Shown one piece after another: positions 52,089 through 61,487 of a stretch of 64,000 nt of DNA. The notes under the pieces were generated by a model that saw only the letters and a list, made by a program, of their open reading frames with translations, was not told where the DNA came from and made no database searches. Source of the stretch: CAZGOM01 sp964542875 (lineage in GTDB: Bacteria > Planctomycetota > Phycisphaerae > Phycisphaerales > Phycisphaeraceae); the NCBI GenBank assembly GCA_964542875.1, contig CAZIWA010000012.1, positions 10,613-74,612 on the forward strand, written 5' to 3'. A program made the position numbers and the translations under genes. Position 1 is the stretch's first letter; every line of letters starts with the position of its first letter.

Positions 52089-52748
52089 TCACTTTTCCTG
52101 CACAAACCCATTGCTCTTCTTCTCCCAGCCGGTCGTGGTTTCCGGGCCATGGCCGGGGTACACGGTGGTGTCGTCGGGCAGTGTGTAGAGCTTTTGGCGG
52201 ATGGATCTGGCCAGAACATCGAAGCTGCCGCCTGGGAAGTCGGTACGGCCGATGGAGCCGCGAAAGAGGACATCGCCGCCGATGACCATGCGCTGGTACG
52301 GCATGTAGAGGCAGATGCTGCCGGGGCTGTGGCCGGGCGCGTGGAAGACCTGAATGTCCTTGCCTGCAAAGGTGAGCGTGTCGCCTTCGTTTAAAAAGCC
52401 GGTCGCCTCCGGCGCGGTGAAAGGCTCACCAAAAAGCGCGGAAAGATTCAGCACGGGGTCGATGAGAAACTCCTTCTCCGCGGGGTGGATCACGATCGGA
52501 ATTTCCGGCCAGCTCTCACGCACCTCATGCAGGCCCATGATGTGGTCGGCATGCGCGTGAGTCAGCACCACCTTCTCAGGCGTCAGCCCCTGCTCCTTGA
52601 TGAAGGCGATGGCCTTCTCAGGCCATTGGCCGGGATCGATGATCAGCGCACCCGTGCCCTGCTCTTTGCTGGAAGGATAGAGCACGTAGCAGTTGGTCTG
52701 AAACATGCCCAGTGCGAAGCATTCAAGGTCAAATGTTTTCGTACGCAT
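52089..52748 (-). CDS. MBL-fold hydrolase, glyoxalase II-like
   Basis: A 219-residue metallo-beta-lactamase-fold enzyme. The metal motif THAHADH has His64, His66, Asp68 and His69; further ligands are in APGHSPGS, VIGGDVLF and YPGHGPET. Its size and FQTNCYVLY N-terminus match the short glyoxalase II-like thioesterases. The ATG at 52748 was chosen; the longer frame runs upstream through the terminator region. It is last in the minus-strand run that includes the NuoG-like gene. Confidence 0.88.
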   Translation of the reverse strand: MRTKTFDLECFALGMFQTNCYVLYPSSKEQGTGALIIDPGQWPEKAIAFIKEQGLTPEKVVLTHAHADHIMGLHEVRESWPEIPIVIHPAEKEFLIDPVLNLSALFGEPFTAPEATGFLNEGDTLTFAGKDIQVFHAPGHSPGSICLYMPYQRMVIGGDVLFRGSIGRTDFPGGSFDVLARSIRQKLYTLPDDTTVYPGHGPETTTGWEKKSNGFVQEK

Positions 52749-52812
52749 GAAGTCTCTCTTGTAGCCCACCATGGTAGCGGGCGAGGTTTTTCGGGGTTCG
52801 GGGTTCGGGTCA

Positions 52813-52842
52813 GAAAAACACAGGACGCCCTTGGGCGTCCTG
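52813..52842 (-). terminator. Terminator between the NuoG-like gene and the MBL-fold gene
   Basis: AGGACGCCC (52822-52830) pairs with GGGCGTCCT (52833-52841) and is followed on the minus strand by GTGTTTTTC. It would end or attenuate transcription from the NuoG-like gene before the MBL gene. Confidence 0.82.
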
Positions 52843-52912
52843 TTGTGTTCTATGAATTCTTCCTCTGCTCTTACCCGATACCCGAAAAGGCCGCAGGCCT
52901 CTCTGCATCCGA

Positions 52913-54562
52913 TCACAGCGTGACGTATTCCGCGGCGCTTTCGAGTTCCTTATCGAACTTCGGCATCGCAACGGAAGACACAAACACGCCGCCCATCAAT
53001 TCGCGGGTTTTCGCCGCGTCGAAGATGGCGGGCTTGCCGGAGCCAAGGGCCGAGGCCAGGTCCAGGGCGATCTGCCCTTCGGACCGGGCAAACTCAACCA
53101 CCGGGATGGCTTGCTCAAACGCCTGAAGCTTGCCGGCATGGTTTTCAAACGTGCCGGCCTTCTCCAGCCATGTTGCGCTGGGGAGCAGCACGTTGGCCTT
53201 GGTGGTCAGGTCGTTGGGCAGCGTGTCGATAAGCACCAGGAACTTGCCGGACAGAGCACCCGAAAGCTCCTTGGTGGCCCAGGCGCTGGGATAGTTGCCG
53301 GTGACGATGGCAGCGGCGACGCCGGCTTTGGCGTCCTTCACCGCGGTCTGCCATGCGGCCGCGTCCAGGGCGTTGTTCTCGCCGACGATGATCTCGATGG
53401 CGCGCTTGACGCCGCGGGCGTTGGGGGCCTTTTCCGCACGGATGGTGTAGCCGCCGGGGAAAGCCTTGTCTGCGCCGGAGACGGGCACGGGGCCCACGCC
53501 GATGACGGCGCCGGGGTCCAGGGCCTTCACGGCCCGGGCCAGCAGGTAGGCGTCTTCGGAGCTGAGCATCGGGGAGACCAGCAGCGCGACATGCTTGCCG
53601 TCGTTGACGGCCTTCTTGAGGCTGTCGCGTGCGTCTTCGTAGGCCTTGGACCAGTCGCACTCAACCTGGGTGCCAAGCTGCAGCCGCTTGGGCGAGCGCA
53701 GGCGATCTTCAGAGTGGACGAACTTCCAGCTATAGCGGATTTCGTCGGAGATCCACCACTTGTTGACCTCGGGGTTGGCCCGGGGCTTCAAGCGGTAAAT
53801 CTGACCTTCGTTGTGGTGGACGGTGATGTTGTCGCCCGAAGACGTGATGCCGTCGATGCTGGGGGTCTGGCTCAGGAACCACACGCGCTGGGTGAAAAGG
53901 AAGTCCTTGTCCAAAAGCGCGCCAACGGGGCAGAGATCGACCACGTTGCCCGAAAGCTCGTTGGCCAGGCCACGGCCGGGGAACACATCGATCTGCTCGC
54001 GGCTGCCGCGGCCAAAAACACCCAGTTCAGCGGTGCCGGTGACTTCTTTGGTGAAGCGCACGCACCGGGTGCACATGATGCAGCGGTCGCTGTAGAGGTA
54101 AACATTGAGCCCGATGTCTTTCTTGGGCTGTTTGATCTTGTCTTCAAGAAAGCGCGACTCGGCGCGGCCGTACTTGAAGCTGTAATCCTGCAGGGAGCAT
54201 TCGCCGGCCTGGTCGCACACGGGGCAGTCCAGCGGGTGATTGATGAGGAGGGCCTCCATCACCGCTTTCTGGTTGCCGATAGCCTTGGGGGTCTTGGTGT
54301 GCACCACCATGCCGTCCATCGCGGGGGTCTGACAGGTGGGGGCAAGCTTCGGGGGGCCCGGGGGGAAGGGCTCCAAGGCGTTGTTGTTCTTGGGGTTGGG
54401 CGCCAGAATCTCCGCCAGGCAGATACGGCAGCTGGCCACCACGGAAAGCCCGGGGTGGTAGCAGTAATGCGGCAATTCATGAGTATTATCCAGGGCGACC
54501 TGGAGAATCATCTTCTTGCCTTCAAAGTTCAGTTCTTTGCCGTCGATCGTGATCTTGGCCAT
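52913..54562 (-). CDS. NuoG-like iron-sulfur subunit (NADH-quinone oxidoreductase subunit G family)
   Basis: A 549-residue protein. The N-terminal [2Fe-2S] ferredoxin-like domain has Cys34, Cys45 and Cys48 (HYCYHPGL, ASCRICLAEI) and a fourth Cys in PTCQTPAMDG. HPLDCPVCDQAGECSLQD and DRCIMCTRCVRFTKE give the 4Fe-4S region. A molybdopterin-oxidoreductase-like part follows with WLEKAGTFENHAGKLQAF. It is shorter than the E. coli subunit of about 900 residues but within the range of short NuoG forms. No other nuo genes lie in the window. It may belong to complex I encoded elsewhere or to another NAD-linked complex such as a hydrogenase or formate dehydrogenase. Confidence 0.85.
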   Translation of the reverse strand: MAKITIDGKELNFEGKKMILQVALDNTHELPHYCYHPGLSVVASCRICLAEILAPNPKNNNALEPFPPGPPKLAPTCQTPAMDGMVVHTKTPKAIGNQKAVMEALLINHPLDCPVCDQAGECSLQDYSFKYGRAESRFLEDKIKQPKKDIGLNVYLYSDRCIMCTRCVRFTKEVTGTAELGVFGRGSREQIDVFPGRGLANELSGNVVDLCPVGALLDKDFLFTQRVWFLSQTPSIDGITSSGDNITVHHNEGQIYRLKPRANPEVNKWWISDEIRYSWKFVHSEDRLRSPKRLQLGTQVECDWSKAYEDARDSLKKAVNDGKHVALLVSPMLSSEDAYLLARAVKALDPGAVIGVGPVPVSGADKAFPGGYTIRAEKAPNARGVKRAIEIIVGENNALDAAAWQTAVKDAKAGVAAAIVTGNYPSAWATKELSGALSGKFLVLIDTLPNDLTTKANVLLPSATWLEKAGTFENHAGKLQAFEQAIPVVEFARSEGQIALDLASALGSGKPAIFDAAKTRELMGGVFVSSVAMPKFDKELESAAEYVTL

Positions 54563-54646
54563 GGTCGGTCCGGGTCTATCCACAGGGAGGGATGCGTGAT
54601 TGAAAACGCCACTAATTTAGTCGGGTTTGGGGTTTGGGTCCAATGG

Positions 54647-55393
54647 CTATGCCAGTTCCCAGACAGGAAACGGGGGTAAAGCCATAAACCCCGCGGTTTT
54701 AAACGGCTCAATAAGCGCTTTTGAAGGGCTTAAAACCGCTGCCACGGCTTTATGCTGCGATCTTGAACACAACTCCAGCGCGTACCACAACGTGGCCTGC
54801 GCCAGCCCGGGAATGCCGGGGTCGGGCATGGTGAAATCAACGATCAATCCCAGCGTGTTGACTGTTATGACCGAAACCGCGCTCACCGGCCCCTGCGGCA
54901 GGCGCAGCACAAGCATGTCCAGCCTGGGCTCATCCAGCAGTAGCGTAAGACCGATTTTCGAGTCCGGGTCCAGGGCGGCCACATCCCGGTACACCGCCCT
55001 GCCTGACAACACCTGAAAGCCGCCCTCAGGCGCATGGGCGATGCTGGTGCGCGAAAGCACCCACAGGTCAAGCGGACTGCATTTGTAGCCCAGCGGAGAC
55101 AGCCCCTGATCCACCTGCGCCTGATCCCAGCCGGCGTCGGGAATCACCCGCCTGGGCAAGACCCCTTCTTGAAGCAGGTTCGCAAGCTCAGCCTGCCTGA
55201 CATGGCCGGCAAAGCCAAACGCGGCATCGTGCAACGGTGCTCCCCTGTCTGCCGATGTGGATACGCGCTGATGCGTATCCAGCGAAACCAGCCCGTCGGT
55301 GCTCCCCCCCACCATCTCCAGTGCGCGCAGCCACGCCCGGACGATCTGATCGCGCGTGGGGACATGCGTGGTTGGGGCGATGGGGAGTTCCAT
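54647..55393 (-). CDS. Hypothetical protein, possibly GNAT-fold
   Basis: A 248-residue soluble protein beginning MELPIAPTTHVPTRDQIVRA. The C-terminal third has a strand-turn-helix order with PGIPGLAQATLWYALELC, SQHKAVAAVLSPS and EPFKTAGFMALPPFPVW, reminiscent of the acyl-donor half of GNAT acetyltransferases, but the usual Q/RxxGxG/A loop is not visible. It starts 18 bases after the threonine dehydratase stop and is probably co-transcribed. No function is assigned. Confidence 0.65.
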   Translation of the reverse strand: MELPIAPTTHVPTRDQIVRAWLRALEMVGGSTDGLVSLDTHQRVSTSADRGAPLHDAAFGFAGHVRQAELANLLQEGVLPRRVIPDAGWDQAQVDQGLSPLGYKCSPLDLWVLSRTSIAHAPEGGFQVLSGRAVYRDVAALDPDSKIGLTLLLDEPRLDMLVLRLPQGPVSAVSVITVNTLGLIVDFTMPDPGIPGLAQATLWYALELCSRSQHKAVAAVLSPSKALIEPFKTAGFMALPPFPVWELA

Positions 55394-55411
55394 GGAATGC
55401 GTCAGCGCGCG

Positions 55412-56650
55412 TTACAGCGTCCAGTCGTAAAACTTGACGGAGAACCCTTCGCCCACCAGCCGATGATGGATCCGCTTGATGTGCTCCACATCATCGGTTT
55501 CGACAACGCAGTGAACGTTGACGGAAGCCAGATCCTGTGCGCCAAAGGTCCGGTCGTGGGAGATGTCGCGGAAGCTTGCTCCTTCGGCGGCGATGAGCGT
55601 AGCGAGCTTCGCCAGCCCACCTGGACGGTCGGAGATGCCGACTTCAAACCGGCAGAGCCGACCATCAGCGGCGAGCCCGCGTTCAATGATCCTGCCCAGC
55701 ACGGGGGTGTCAAGGTTGCCGCCGCAGAGGGGAAAGACGACTTTCTTGCCGGCCAGTTCGGGAAGCTTTCCGGCGATCGCCGCGGCCAGCCCGGTGGCGC
55801 CTGCGCCTTCGACGACGCCGCGTTGCATTTCCACAAGGCGAAGCACGGCAAGCGCGATCTCGCGCTCGCTGACGGTGACGACTTTATCGACGTGTTTCCT
55901 GGCCAGCTCAAACGCATTGGCGCCCACACAGGCGACGGCCAGGCCGTCGGCCAGCGTCGGGGTGATGGCGGTCTGCACGGGTTTGCCCGCGGCCAGCGCA
56001 GCGGCAAAGCTGGCCGCGCGAATCGGCTCCACGCCGATCACCTGCACCGACGGACGCATGGTCTTCACGGCCAGCGCCAGCCCGGCAATAAGCCCCGCGC
56101 CACCCACAGGCACCACAATGGCTTCCACATCCGGCACCTGCTCAAGAATCTCAAGGCCCATCGTCCCCTGCCCGGCGATCACCGCGGGGTCATCAAAACC
56201 GTGGATGTACGTGGAGCCCTCTTTCTCCATGATCTCCAGCGCGAACTGGCGGGAGTTTTCGAGATGGTCGCCGGCCAGCACAACCTTGGCCCCCAGCTTT
56301 CGGCAGTTGCTGATCTTGGTCATCGGGGCGAATTTGGGCATCACCACGGTTACGGGAATGCCTAGTTGCTTGCCGTGATAGGCAAGGCCCAGCGCATGGT
56401 TGCCCGCCGACGCGGCGATGACGCCGTTCTTGCGTTTTTCTTCAGGCAGTTGAAGCAGCGCGTTGCGCGCGCCGCGTTCCTTGAAGCTGCCGGTGCGCTG
56501 GAGGTAGTCCAGCTTGCAGTAGACCTCGCAGCCTACGGCCTGGGAGAGCAGTTCGGCATACGGGCAAGGCGTGTACACCACGCCCCCCTTGATGCGCCGG
56601 GCCGCGGCCCAGATGTCTTCAAACATGATCGGGGAGGTGAGGGTGGTCAT
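55412..56650 (-). CDS. Threonine ammonia-lyase (threonine dehydratase)
   Basis: A 412-residue PLP enzyme. Lys57 in TGSFKERGA is the Schiff-base lysine; ASAGNHALGLAYHG and VPVGGAGLIAG are the substrate and phosphate loops. A C-terminal ACT-like domain (about 335-412: CRFEVGISDRPGGLAKLATLI) is the regulatory type of the catabolic or IlvA-like single-ACT form. It converts threonine to 2-oxobutyrate, for isoleucine synthesis or threonine catabolism. The frame extends upstream to 56737, overlapping the RDD gene by four bases, but the ATG at 56650 gives the normal N-terminus. Confidence 0.93.
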   Translation of the reverse strand: MTTLTSPIMFEDIWAAARRIKGGVVYTPCPYAELLSQAVGCEVYCKLDYLQRTGSFKERGARNALLQLPEEKRKNGVIAASAGNHALGLAYHGKQLGIPVTVVMPKFAPMTKISNCRKLGAKVVLAGDHLENSRQFALEIMEKEGSTYIHGFDDPAVIAGQGTMGLEILEQVPDVEAIVVPVGGAGLIAGLALAVKTMRPSVQVIGVEPIRAASFAAALAAGKPVQTAITPTLADGLAVACVGANAFELARKHVDKVVTVSEREIALAVLRLVEMQRGVVEGAGATGLAAAIAGKLPELAGKKVVFPLCGGNLDTPVLGRIIERGLAADGRLCRFEVGISDRPGGLAKLATLIAAEGASFRDISHDRTFGAQDLASVNVHCVVETDDVEHIKRIHHRLVGEGFSVKFYDWTL

Positions 56651-56733
56651 GGGTGGCCTGCATAAAAGTGGTTCAAGGTCGGCGTGCGATCTTTGTCCGC
56701 GGCCGTGCACTGGGCACGAACCGACTCGCCGAA

Positions 56734-58560
56734 TCAATTGCCGTCGAAATCGTCATCATCTTCTTCTTCAGGCGGCTCATCGGCAACCACGATGGTCCGC
56801 GCCGCCATATCGCCAAGGCGCTGGGCGTTTAGCCGGGCCACGGGAATGAACATAAGCGGGAAGCAAAGCACTTCAATGATCTTGACGGCGTTTCGGATGA
56901 TGATCTGCAGCGCCCCGGGCGCACTGGCATCAAGCCGGGTGACGCGCAGGCCGGCGAGGTATTTGCCCAGCGTCCGGCCGTAAAAGATCTCGCAAAGCGT
57001 GGAATAGACCGCGAGGATCGCCACCGTCACCAGCCACGGCTTAAGCAGGCCCCAGGTTTTCTGGAGCTCGATGATCTGCTTGAATAGCTCGCCGAACTCC
57101 ACCTTGTAAATCAGCATGGATACCCATGCGCAAGGCACCAGGTCGATCAGGCAGGCAAACGCCCTGCGCGGAAGATCGGCTTTCACCACACCCACGGGCA
57201 GCCGGACGGACGTCTCCACATTGTCACGGCCCCACAGGCTCCACATCAGCAGCAGGCCCACGAAGAACGAGGACGCGAAGATCACCATGTTGGGTGAATC
57301 GTTCCACAAATTGGCTGGTTTGGATTCCAGCGTCTGCTGCGTATCGCCCACGGTCTGGCCAAGCAGGTTGATGCGCTTGAGGGAAAGCTTCCAGTCCAGT
57401 TCAGATTCGATGGCCTGGCCCGGAAGCGGCTGGATGATGGCAATGGCGTTGTCCATCGGCACGACAGCCCAGGAGTCGCCGGTCGTCGAGGCAAGGTCCA
57501 CTTTGGGCAGGTCAATGACTTCATCACCGGAAATGACGCCGAGATAGAGACTTGCGCCATTGCCACCTGCCTTGGCGGCCCGGACAATCACGGCCTGATG
57601 GTCAACAACAATGGCCTTATCAAAAGCATCCGCGCCATCAATGACCGTGGTTTCCCAGCGGTCATTGATCCAGCGTGAACGGGTGATGCCCACGCCCGGC
57701 GTTTGGTAAAGAATCTGCGGCCATGCGTCTTCCTGACGTAGAAACAGCATGCCAAACGCGCCCTGCTTGTAGGCCGGTCGAGTGCTGGCGCCTTCGGTTT
57801 CTTTTTGCGGCGCATCGGGCAGCTTCGGCGCAGGGTGGGCGCGCCAGACCGAGCCTTCCAGATGCAGCACCCGGTAGACAGGGAAGTCTTGCTTCACAGC
57901 GGGCTGTAAAGCCACGACAGGCCGATCCACCACGGGCGCTGTGGTGGCAATGTCGTCAGGCATGGTGATCGGTCCGCCATTGCCCAACCCGCGAATCACA
58001 AACCAAGGCGGAAGGTCCGACCCCGGCTGCCCCGAAGAGCCCGCGGCCGGCGCCGGATTCATCTGCGCTTCGAAGCGTTTGAAGTCTTGCGCATTGTCGA
58101 TGCGAACCAACACCCAAAAACCGTTCCTGGCCGCAGCGCACGTCACGGGCTTCACGCTGTCGGGCAGTTTCTGCTCCGACCGGGGAGCGCCGTACCTGGG
58201 AATCCCGGTGTTGATCGAAAATGATTCCACCCAGCCTGAAGGCTTGATCATCCACAGGCCGGACGGCCCCGCGGCAATCACATTGTCCGAAGGCCGGCCT
58301 TCAGACTTCATGGAAACGGAAACCATGTAGAGCGATTGCGCGTCTTTATGGTCGGACTGGTTCCGATGGTAGACGATCACATCGTCAATGCCGGATTTGC
58401 GCAGCAGCCAGATATCGTCCTTATCCCCCGCCGCCGGTATGCCTTGGGCAGACGCGCCGGCACCGGCAATCAACAACACAACCCATACCAGCATTCCGAA
58501 AAAGAGTGCCTTGGATCGCGGTGAATAATGAGTTATCGGTTGCAGTCGCATGAGCCCCAT
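56734..58560 (-). CDS. RDD-domain membrane protein with exported beta-rich region
   Basis: About 608 residues. The N-terminus has a signal-like hydrophobic run (ALFFGMLVWVVLLIAGAGAS). A long beta-rich extracytoplasmic region (WLLRKSGIDDVIVYHR, GPSGLWMIKPSG) follows, then a membrane helix (NMVIFASSFFVGLLLMWSLW). The C-terminus is an RDD domain (LPRRAFACLIDLVPCAW, GRTLGKYLAGLRVTRLD, QRLGDMAARTIVV) and an acidic tail. RDD proteins are multi-spanning membrane proteins, some acting in ion transport, most unassigned. The start is uncertain among ATGs at 58572, 58560 and 58551. Confidence 0.8.
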   Translation of the reverse strand: MGLMRLQPITHYSPRSKALFFGMLVWVVLLIAGAGASAQGIPAAGDKDDIWLLRKSGIDDVIVYHRNQSDHKDAQSLYMVSVSMKSEGRPSDNVIAAGPSGLWMIKPSGWVESFSINTGIPRYGAPRSEQKLPDSVKPVTCAAARNGFWVLVRIDNAQDFKRFEAQMNPAPAAGSSGQPGSDLPPWFVIRGLGNGGPITMPDDIATTAPVVDRPVVALQPAVKQDFPVYRVLHLEGSVWRAHPAPKLPDAPQKETEGASTRPAYKQGAFGMLFLRQEDAWPQILYQTPGVGITRSRWINDRWETTVIDGADAFDKAIVVDHQAVIVRAAKAGGNGASLYLGVISGDEVIDLPKVDLASTTGDSWAVVPMDNAIAIIQPLPGQAIESELDWKLSLKRINLLGQTVGDTQQTLESKPANLWNDSPNMVIFASSFFVGLLLMWSLWGRDNVETSVRLPVGVVKADLPRRAFACLIDLVPCAWVSMLIYKVEFGELFKQIIELQKTWGLLKPWLVTVAILAVYSTLCEIFYGRTLGKYLAGLRVTRLDASAPGALQIIIRNAVKIIEVLCFPLMFIPVARLNAQRLGDMAARTIVVADEPPEEEDDDDFDGN

Positions 58561-58665
58561 ACGATATGCCATCTGACGGGCAGAAGCCAATGGCCCGGGA
58601 AGTAAAGATGGCTGATTTGGAAGATCAATGGCAAGGCCGTAAAACCAACTCTCAAATCCCAGGAC

Positions 58666-59037
58666 TCATTGAAACTCAACGAGTTCCACGGTGTGGCCGT
58701 CAGGGTCTTCAAAAAAGAGCTGGCGCGCGCCATCGGGCCGAACCACCGGCCCCTTGGTCCATGGCGTTTTGCCGGCAAGCCTGGCGGGGTATTCGTCCAA
58801 GCCCGTCACCTGAATGGCAAAATGATTCCCACGAGAACCTGCGTTGACATGGCCCCCGTTTGGCGACTGAATCAGATGCAGCTCGTAGGGCTCCCGTCCG
58901 ATGCGCAGCCACGCACCCGGGAAACCAAAATCCGGCCGGGGCATGACAGTCAACCCGACGACCTGAGTGTAAAACGCAACGGTGGTCTGCACGTCCTTAA
59001 CCTGCAGCGCGACGTGATTGAGTCCTGTGATTGGCAT
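58666..59037 (-). CDS. VOC-family (glyoxalase/bleomycin-resistance-like) protein
   Basis: A 123-residue protein beginning MPITGLNHVALQVKDVQTTV, with AFYTQVVGLTVMPRP, GNHFAIQVTGLDEY and FFEDPDGHTVELVEF. The two beta-alpha-beta-beta-beta halves and the likely metal ligands (His8, the His in NHFAIQV and the Glu in VELVEF) define the vicinal-oxygen-chelate fold. Members include glyoxalase I, dioxygenases and resistance proteins. The reaction cannot be read. The ATG at 59037 lies 61 bases after the PhnD-like stop. Confidence 0.88.
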   Translation of the reverse strand: MPITGLNHVALQVKDVQTTVAFYTQVVGLTVMPRPDFGFPGAWLRIGREPYELHLIQSPNGGHVNAGSRGNHFAIQVTGLDEYPARLAGKTPWTKGPVVRPDGARQLFFEDPDGHTVELVEFQ

Positions 59038-59098
59038 GAAAACATCATCGCAGGCGAGCCCGGGGAGTTCAAAGCCCCTGGCCCGCAAAACGCACGAC

Positions 59099-60133
59099 TC
59101 ACTGCTCACGCGTGGCAAAAGCCTGATCGATTTCCCGAATGGTCGCCCACTGGGTCTTGTAATCGACGGCGGTGAAACTGGTTTCATTGAGCGCCTTATC
59201 AAGCCCGGAGGTCTTGAAGTCAAAATCAAAAATGCCGGCCTTCACCTTGGCGGCCAGTTCCGGCTTGAGATTATTGGCCATCCCCAGCACTGCCTGAGGG
59301 AACGGGCTCGATTTGTAAATAACCCGTAGCTTGCTGGCATCAAACCCTTTGGCGGTCATTCGATTCAAAACCGTGTCGGCGATGGCCGCTGCCTGGTATT
59401 CCCCCATCGAAACACCCACGATGCTCGCCTCATGCCCGCCTGAGAATTTGTACGTGAACGCTTCCGGAGCCCTGAATCCGAATTCCTTGCCGAGGATCAC
59501 CAACGGCGCCTTAAAGCCCGAATTGGATTCAAAATTGGTGAAGTAAATCGTCTTGCCTTTGAGGTCGGCAACCGTTGTTGCCGGGCTTGAGGCCGGAACA
59601 ATGATCTGCATCGAATAGCCCGAAACACCCGGCATATGGGAAGGCTGCGCCAGAGGAACAAACCCCGCTTCGCGAACGGCTTGAGGAACGGCCCCGGTGT
59701 TGAAACACGTCAGATGAAGCTTGCCGTCTTTGAATGCCTGGAGCTGATCAGCCTGGTTTTCAATCTCCACAAACTCAACGCGCTTGCCGGTGGCCTTTGA
59801 GAGATGCTCCATGAAGCCCTCAAAAGCAGGTTTGAATTCCTTGGTGGCGCCTTTGACGCCAAGCCATGAAAAATAAATCACGTCCGGGTCCACCTGCTTG
59901 GCGGGGTCGGTCGGCGCATCGGCAACCATATCGCCGTTGGCGTCCATATACCCCTCGCCCATGGCCAGAGCGCCGGTTGTTGAAGAGAGCGCCACCGGTG
60001 TAGTGACTGAAGGGTCGATAGGCGTGGGGTTATTGCGCTCCAGCGTCATGCCAAGCCACACTCCCCCCAGGAACATCGCTGCGGGGATGACCACATTCAG
60101 AACTGAGCCCCCAATTTTCTTCGCGTCAGCCAT
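59099..60133 (-). CDS. PhnD-like phosphate/phosphonate substrate-binding protein
   Basis: A 344-residue exported binding protein. A membrane segment (about 10-28) acts as signal anchor; no lipobox is seen. The mature region has YFSWLGVKGATKEFKPAFEG, LQAFKDGKLHLTCFNTGAVP, LKGKTIYFTNFESNSGFKAP and AVLGMANNLKPELAAKVKAG, typical of PhnD-type solute-binding proteins. No permease or ATPase genes are adjacent. The ATG at 60133 has GGGG nine bases upstream. It is an orphan like the one at 6290. Confidence 0.85.
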   Translation of the reverse strand: MADAKKIGGSVLNVVIPAAMFLGGVWLGMTLERNNPTPIDPSVTTPVALSSTTGALAMGEGYMDANGDMVADAPTDPAKQVDPDVIYFSWLGVKGATKEFKPAFEGFMEHLSKATGKRVEFVEIENQADQLQAFKDGKLHLTCFNTGAVPQAVREAGFVPLAQPSHMPGVSGYSMQIIVPASSPATTVADLKGKTIYFTNFESNSGFKAPLVILGKEFGFRAPEAFTYKFSGGHEASIVGVSMGEYQAAAIADTVLNRMTAKGFDASKLRVIYKSSPFPQAVLGMANNLKPELAAKVKAGIFDFDFKTSGLDKALNETSFTAVDYKTQWATIREIDQAFATREQ

Positions 60134-60225
60134 TAGACAAAACCCCATGCGGCAAAAGTGATGTGAAAAATCTTGGTCATCCAGGCTGACGGCGCCATTC
60201 CAATGAAGGCCGCCGTCAAGCACGA

Positions 60226-61275
60226 TCAGGGATAAAACGGACCCCACGTGATGATCTGCGGCGCAAGCTGCTCATAAGGCGCCGCCACCACATTGCCTCG
60301 CCTGCCCAAAACACCGCGGGCAGGAATGGAGACAAACGGATCAGCCTGCAGCGGCGTGCTGGCGCCGCGGCCGGTGGTGCTCCCGCCGGCCACGTCATTG
60401 CCCACGAATGTGGCTGAACGCCCATCCAGAAAGAGGATGTTGGTGGTGCCGGGCCAGCCTTCGCCGGTCAACCCGGAGCCCCCTGGGAAGTTGTAGGTAT
60501 CCGCGGCGCTGCTGGGGACCGCAGAACCCCGGTTATGCCGCCAACGGGCAAACCCGGTGCCGCCCAGCGGGGTGACAAACGCCTGAATGTGCCCCTCAAG
60601 AATGAAAGGAATCTGGCTGTTTGAAATGCTGATGCGATCAAGTTTGAGATGATTGGACCGCTTGGCTTCGGTCATGGAGGTGGAACCGTCGGGGGCTTTC
60701 CCTTTAAAGGGGGTGGAATCGTAGTCGTAGGAGCCTGAGCCCAGAAGCGCGCCGTTCATGGAGTAGTGCCCGCCGCTGGTGCCGGCGCCATTGGTCTTGT
60801 CTTTGAAGATCATCGAGGGACACCACCAGAGCCAGTTGTTGCCGCCGCCGGAGTTGGTGCCGGTCAAAGCTGCGGCATCGGGCACCACCTGCGCGCCGAA
60901 TTCATCATTGGAGGTGACAGCACCGGTCCCGGAAAACGCTTCGCCATAAGGCTTTACGTTGATGTATCGGGGCAGCGCGTTGTACCACGCCGAGGCAAGC
61001 CGGGCGCCGGTGTAGGCCGTGCGCGGGTCCGTGCCGGACCGGTAGCTGATGGAGCCGGTGAAGTCCCCGCGGGCAGGAATGAAGCCTTTAAAGTCTGCGC
61101 CGTAGCAGCCATTGGCGATGCCCCACTGGCGCATGCCGCTGCTGCATTGGACGCCTCGGGCATTTTCCCGGGCGCCGGAGATGGCGGGCAGCAGAATCGC
61201 AATCAAAACGGCAATGATGGAAACCACCACCAGAATCTCAATCAAGGTAAATCCGGTTTTTCTTCGCAGCCGCAT
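60226..61275 (-). CDS. Prepilin-like protein with DUF1559-type features
   Basis: A 349-residue protein with a prepilin leader and helix (RRKTGFTLIEILVVVSIIAV) cleaved after Gly8, then ISGARENARGVQCSSGMRQWG in the stalk. A C-terminal segment TNILFLDGRSATF holds the DG motif. It belongs to the same class as the proteins at 35718 and 61488. GGGGGAG is upstream of the ATG. It lies in the same orientation as, and 92 bases before, the PhnD-like gene. Confidence 0.88.
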   Translation of the reverse strand: MRLRRKTGFTLIEILVVVSIIAVLIAILLPAISGARENARGVQCSSGMRQWGIANGCYGADFKGFIPARGDFTGSISYRSGTDPRTAYTGARLASAWYNALPRYINVKPYGEAFSGTGAVTSNDEFGAQVVPDAAALTGTNSGGGNNWLWWCPSMIFKDKTNGAGTSGGHYSMNGALLGSGSYDYDSTPFKGKAPDGSTSMTEAKRSNHLKLDRISISNSQIPFILEGHIQAFVTPLGGTGFARWRHNRGSAVPSSAADTYNFPGGSGLTGEGWPGTTNILFLDGRSATFVGNDVAGGSTTGRGASTPLQADPFVSIPARGVLGRRGNVVAAPYEQLAPQIITWGPFYP

Positions 61276-61487
61276 AGGTGTCTTTCTCCCCCGAGGAATA
61301 ACCCATGAAGCGTAGAAAAACTCCTTGAAGCCCTCGTTGGCCTTGCGTGAGCTTTGGGTTAACTACATTTGCATGCAGAATTGAAGAAAACCGGTTTACC
61401 GCGATACAATGACGTACGTCAGCCAGGAGTTGTGCCCGGGGGCCTGTCCAAGTTTCGATAGGCCAGACCAACACTGTGAGGCACGCC

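Noticed and set aside
53111..54679. A 522-residue open frame on the plus strand
   Set aside because: It is exactly antisense to the NuoG-like gene, has no recognisable motif and reflects high third-position GC. The same holds for long frames antisense to other genes (6254-7372, 13394-14413, 19968-21017, 44982-46307, 55034-56365).
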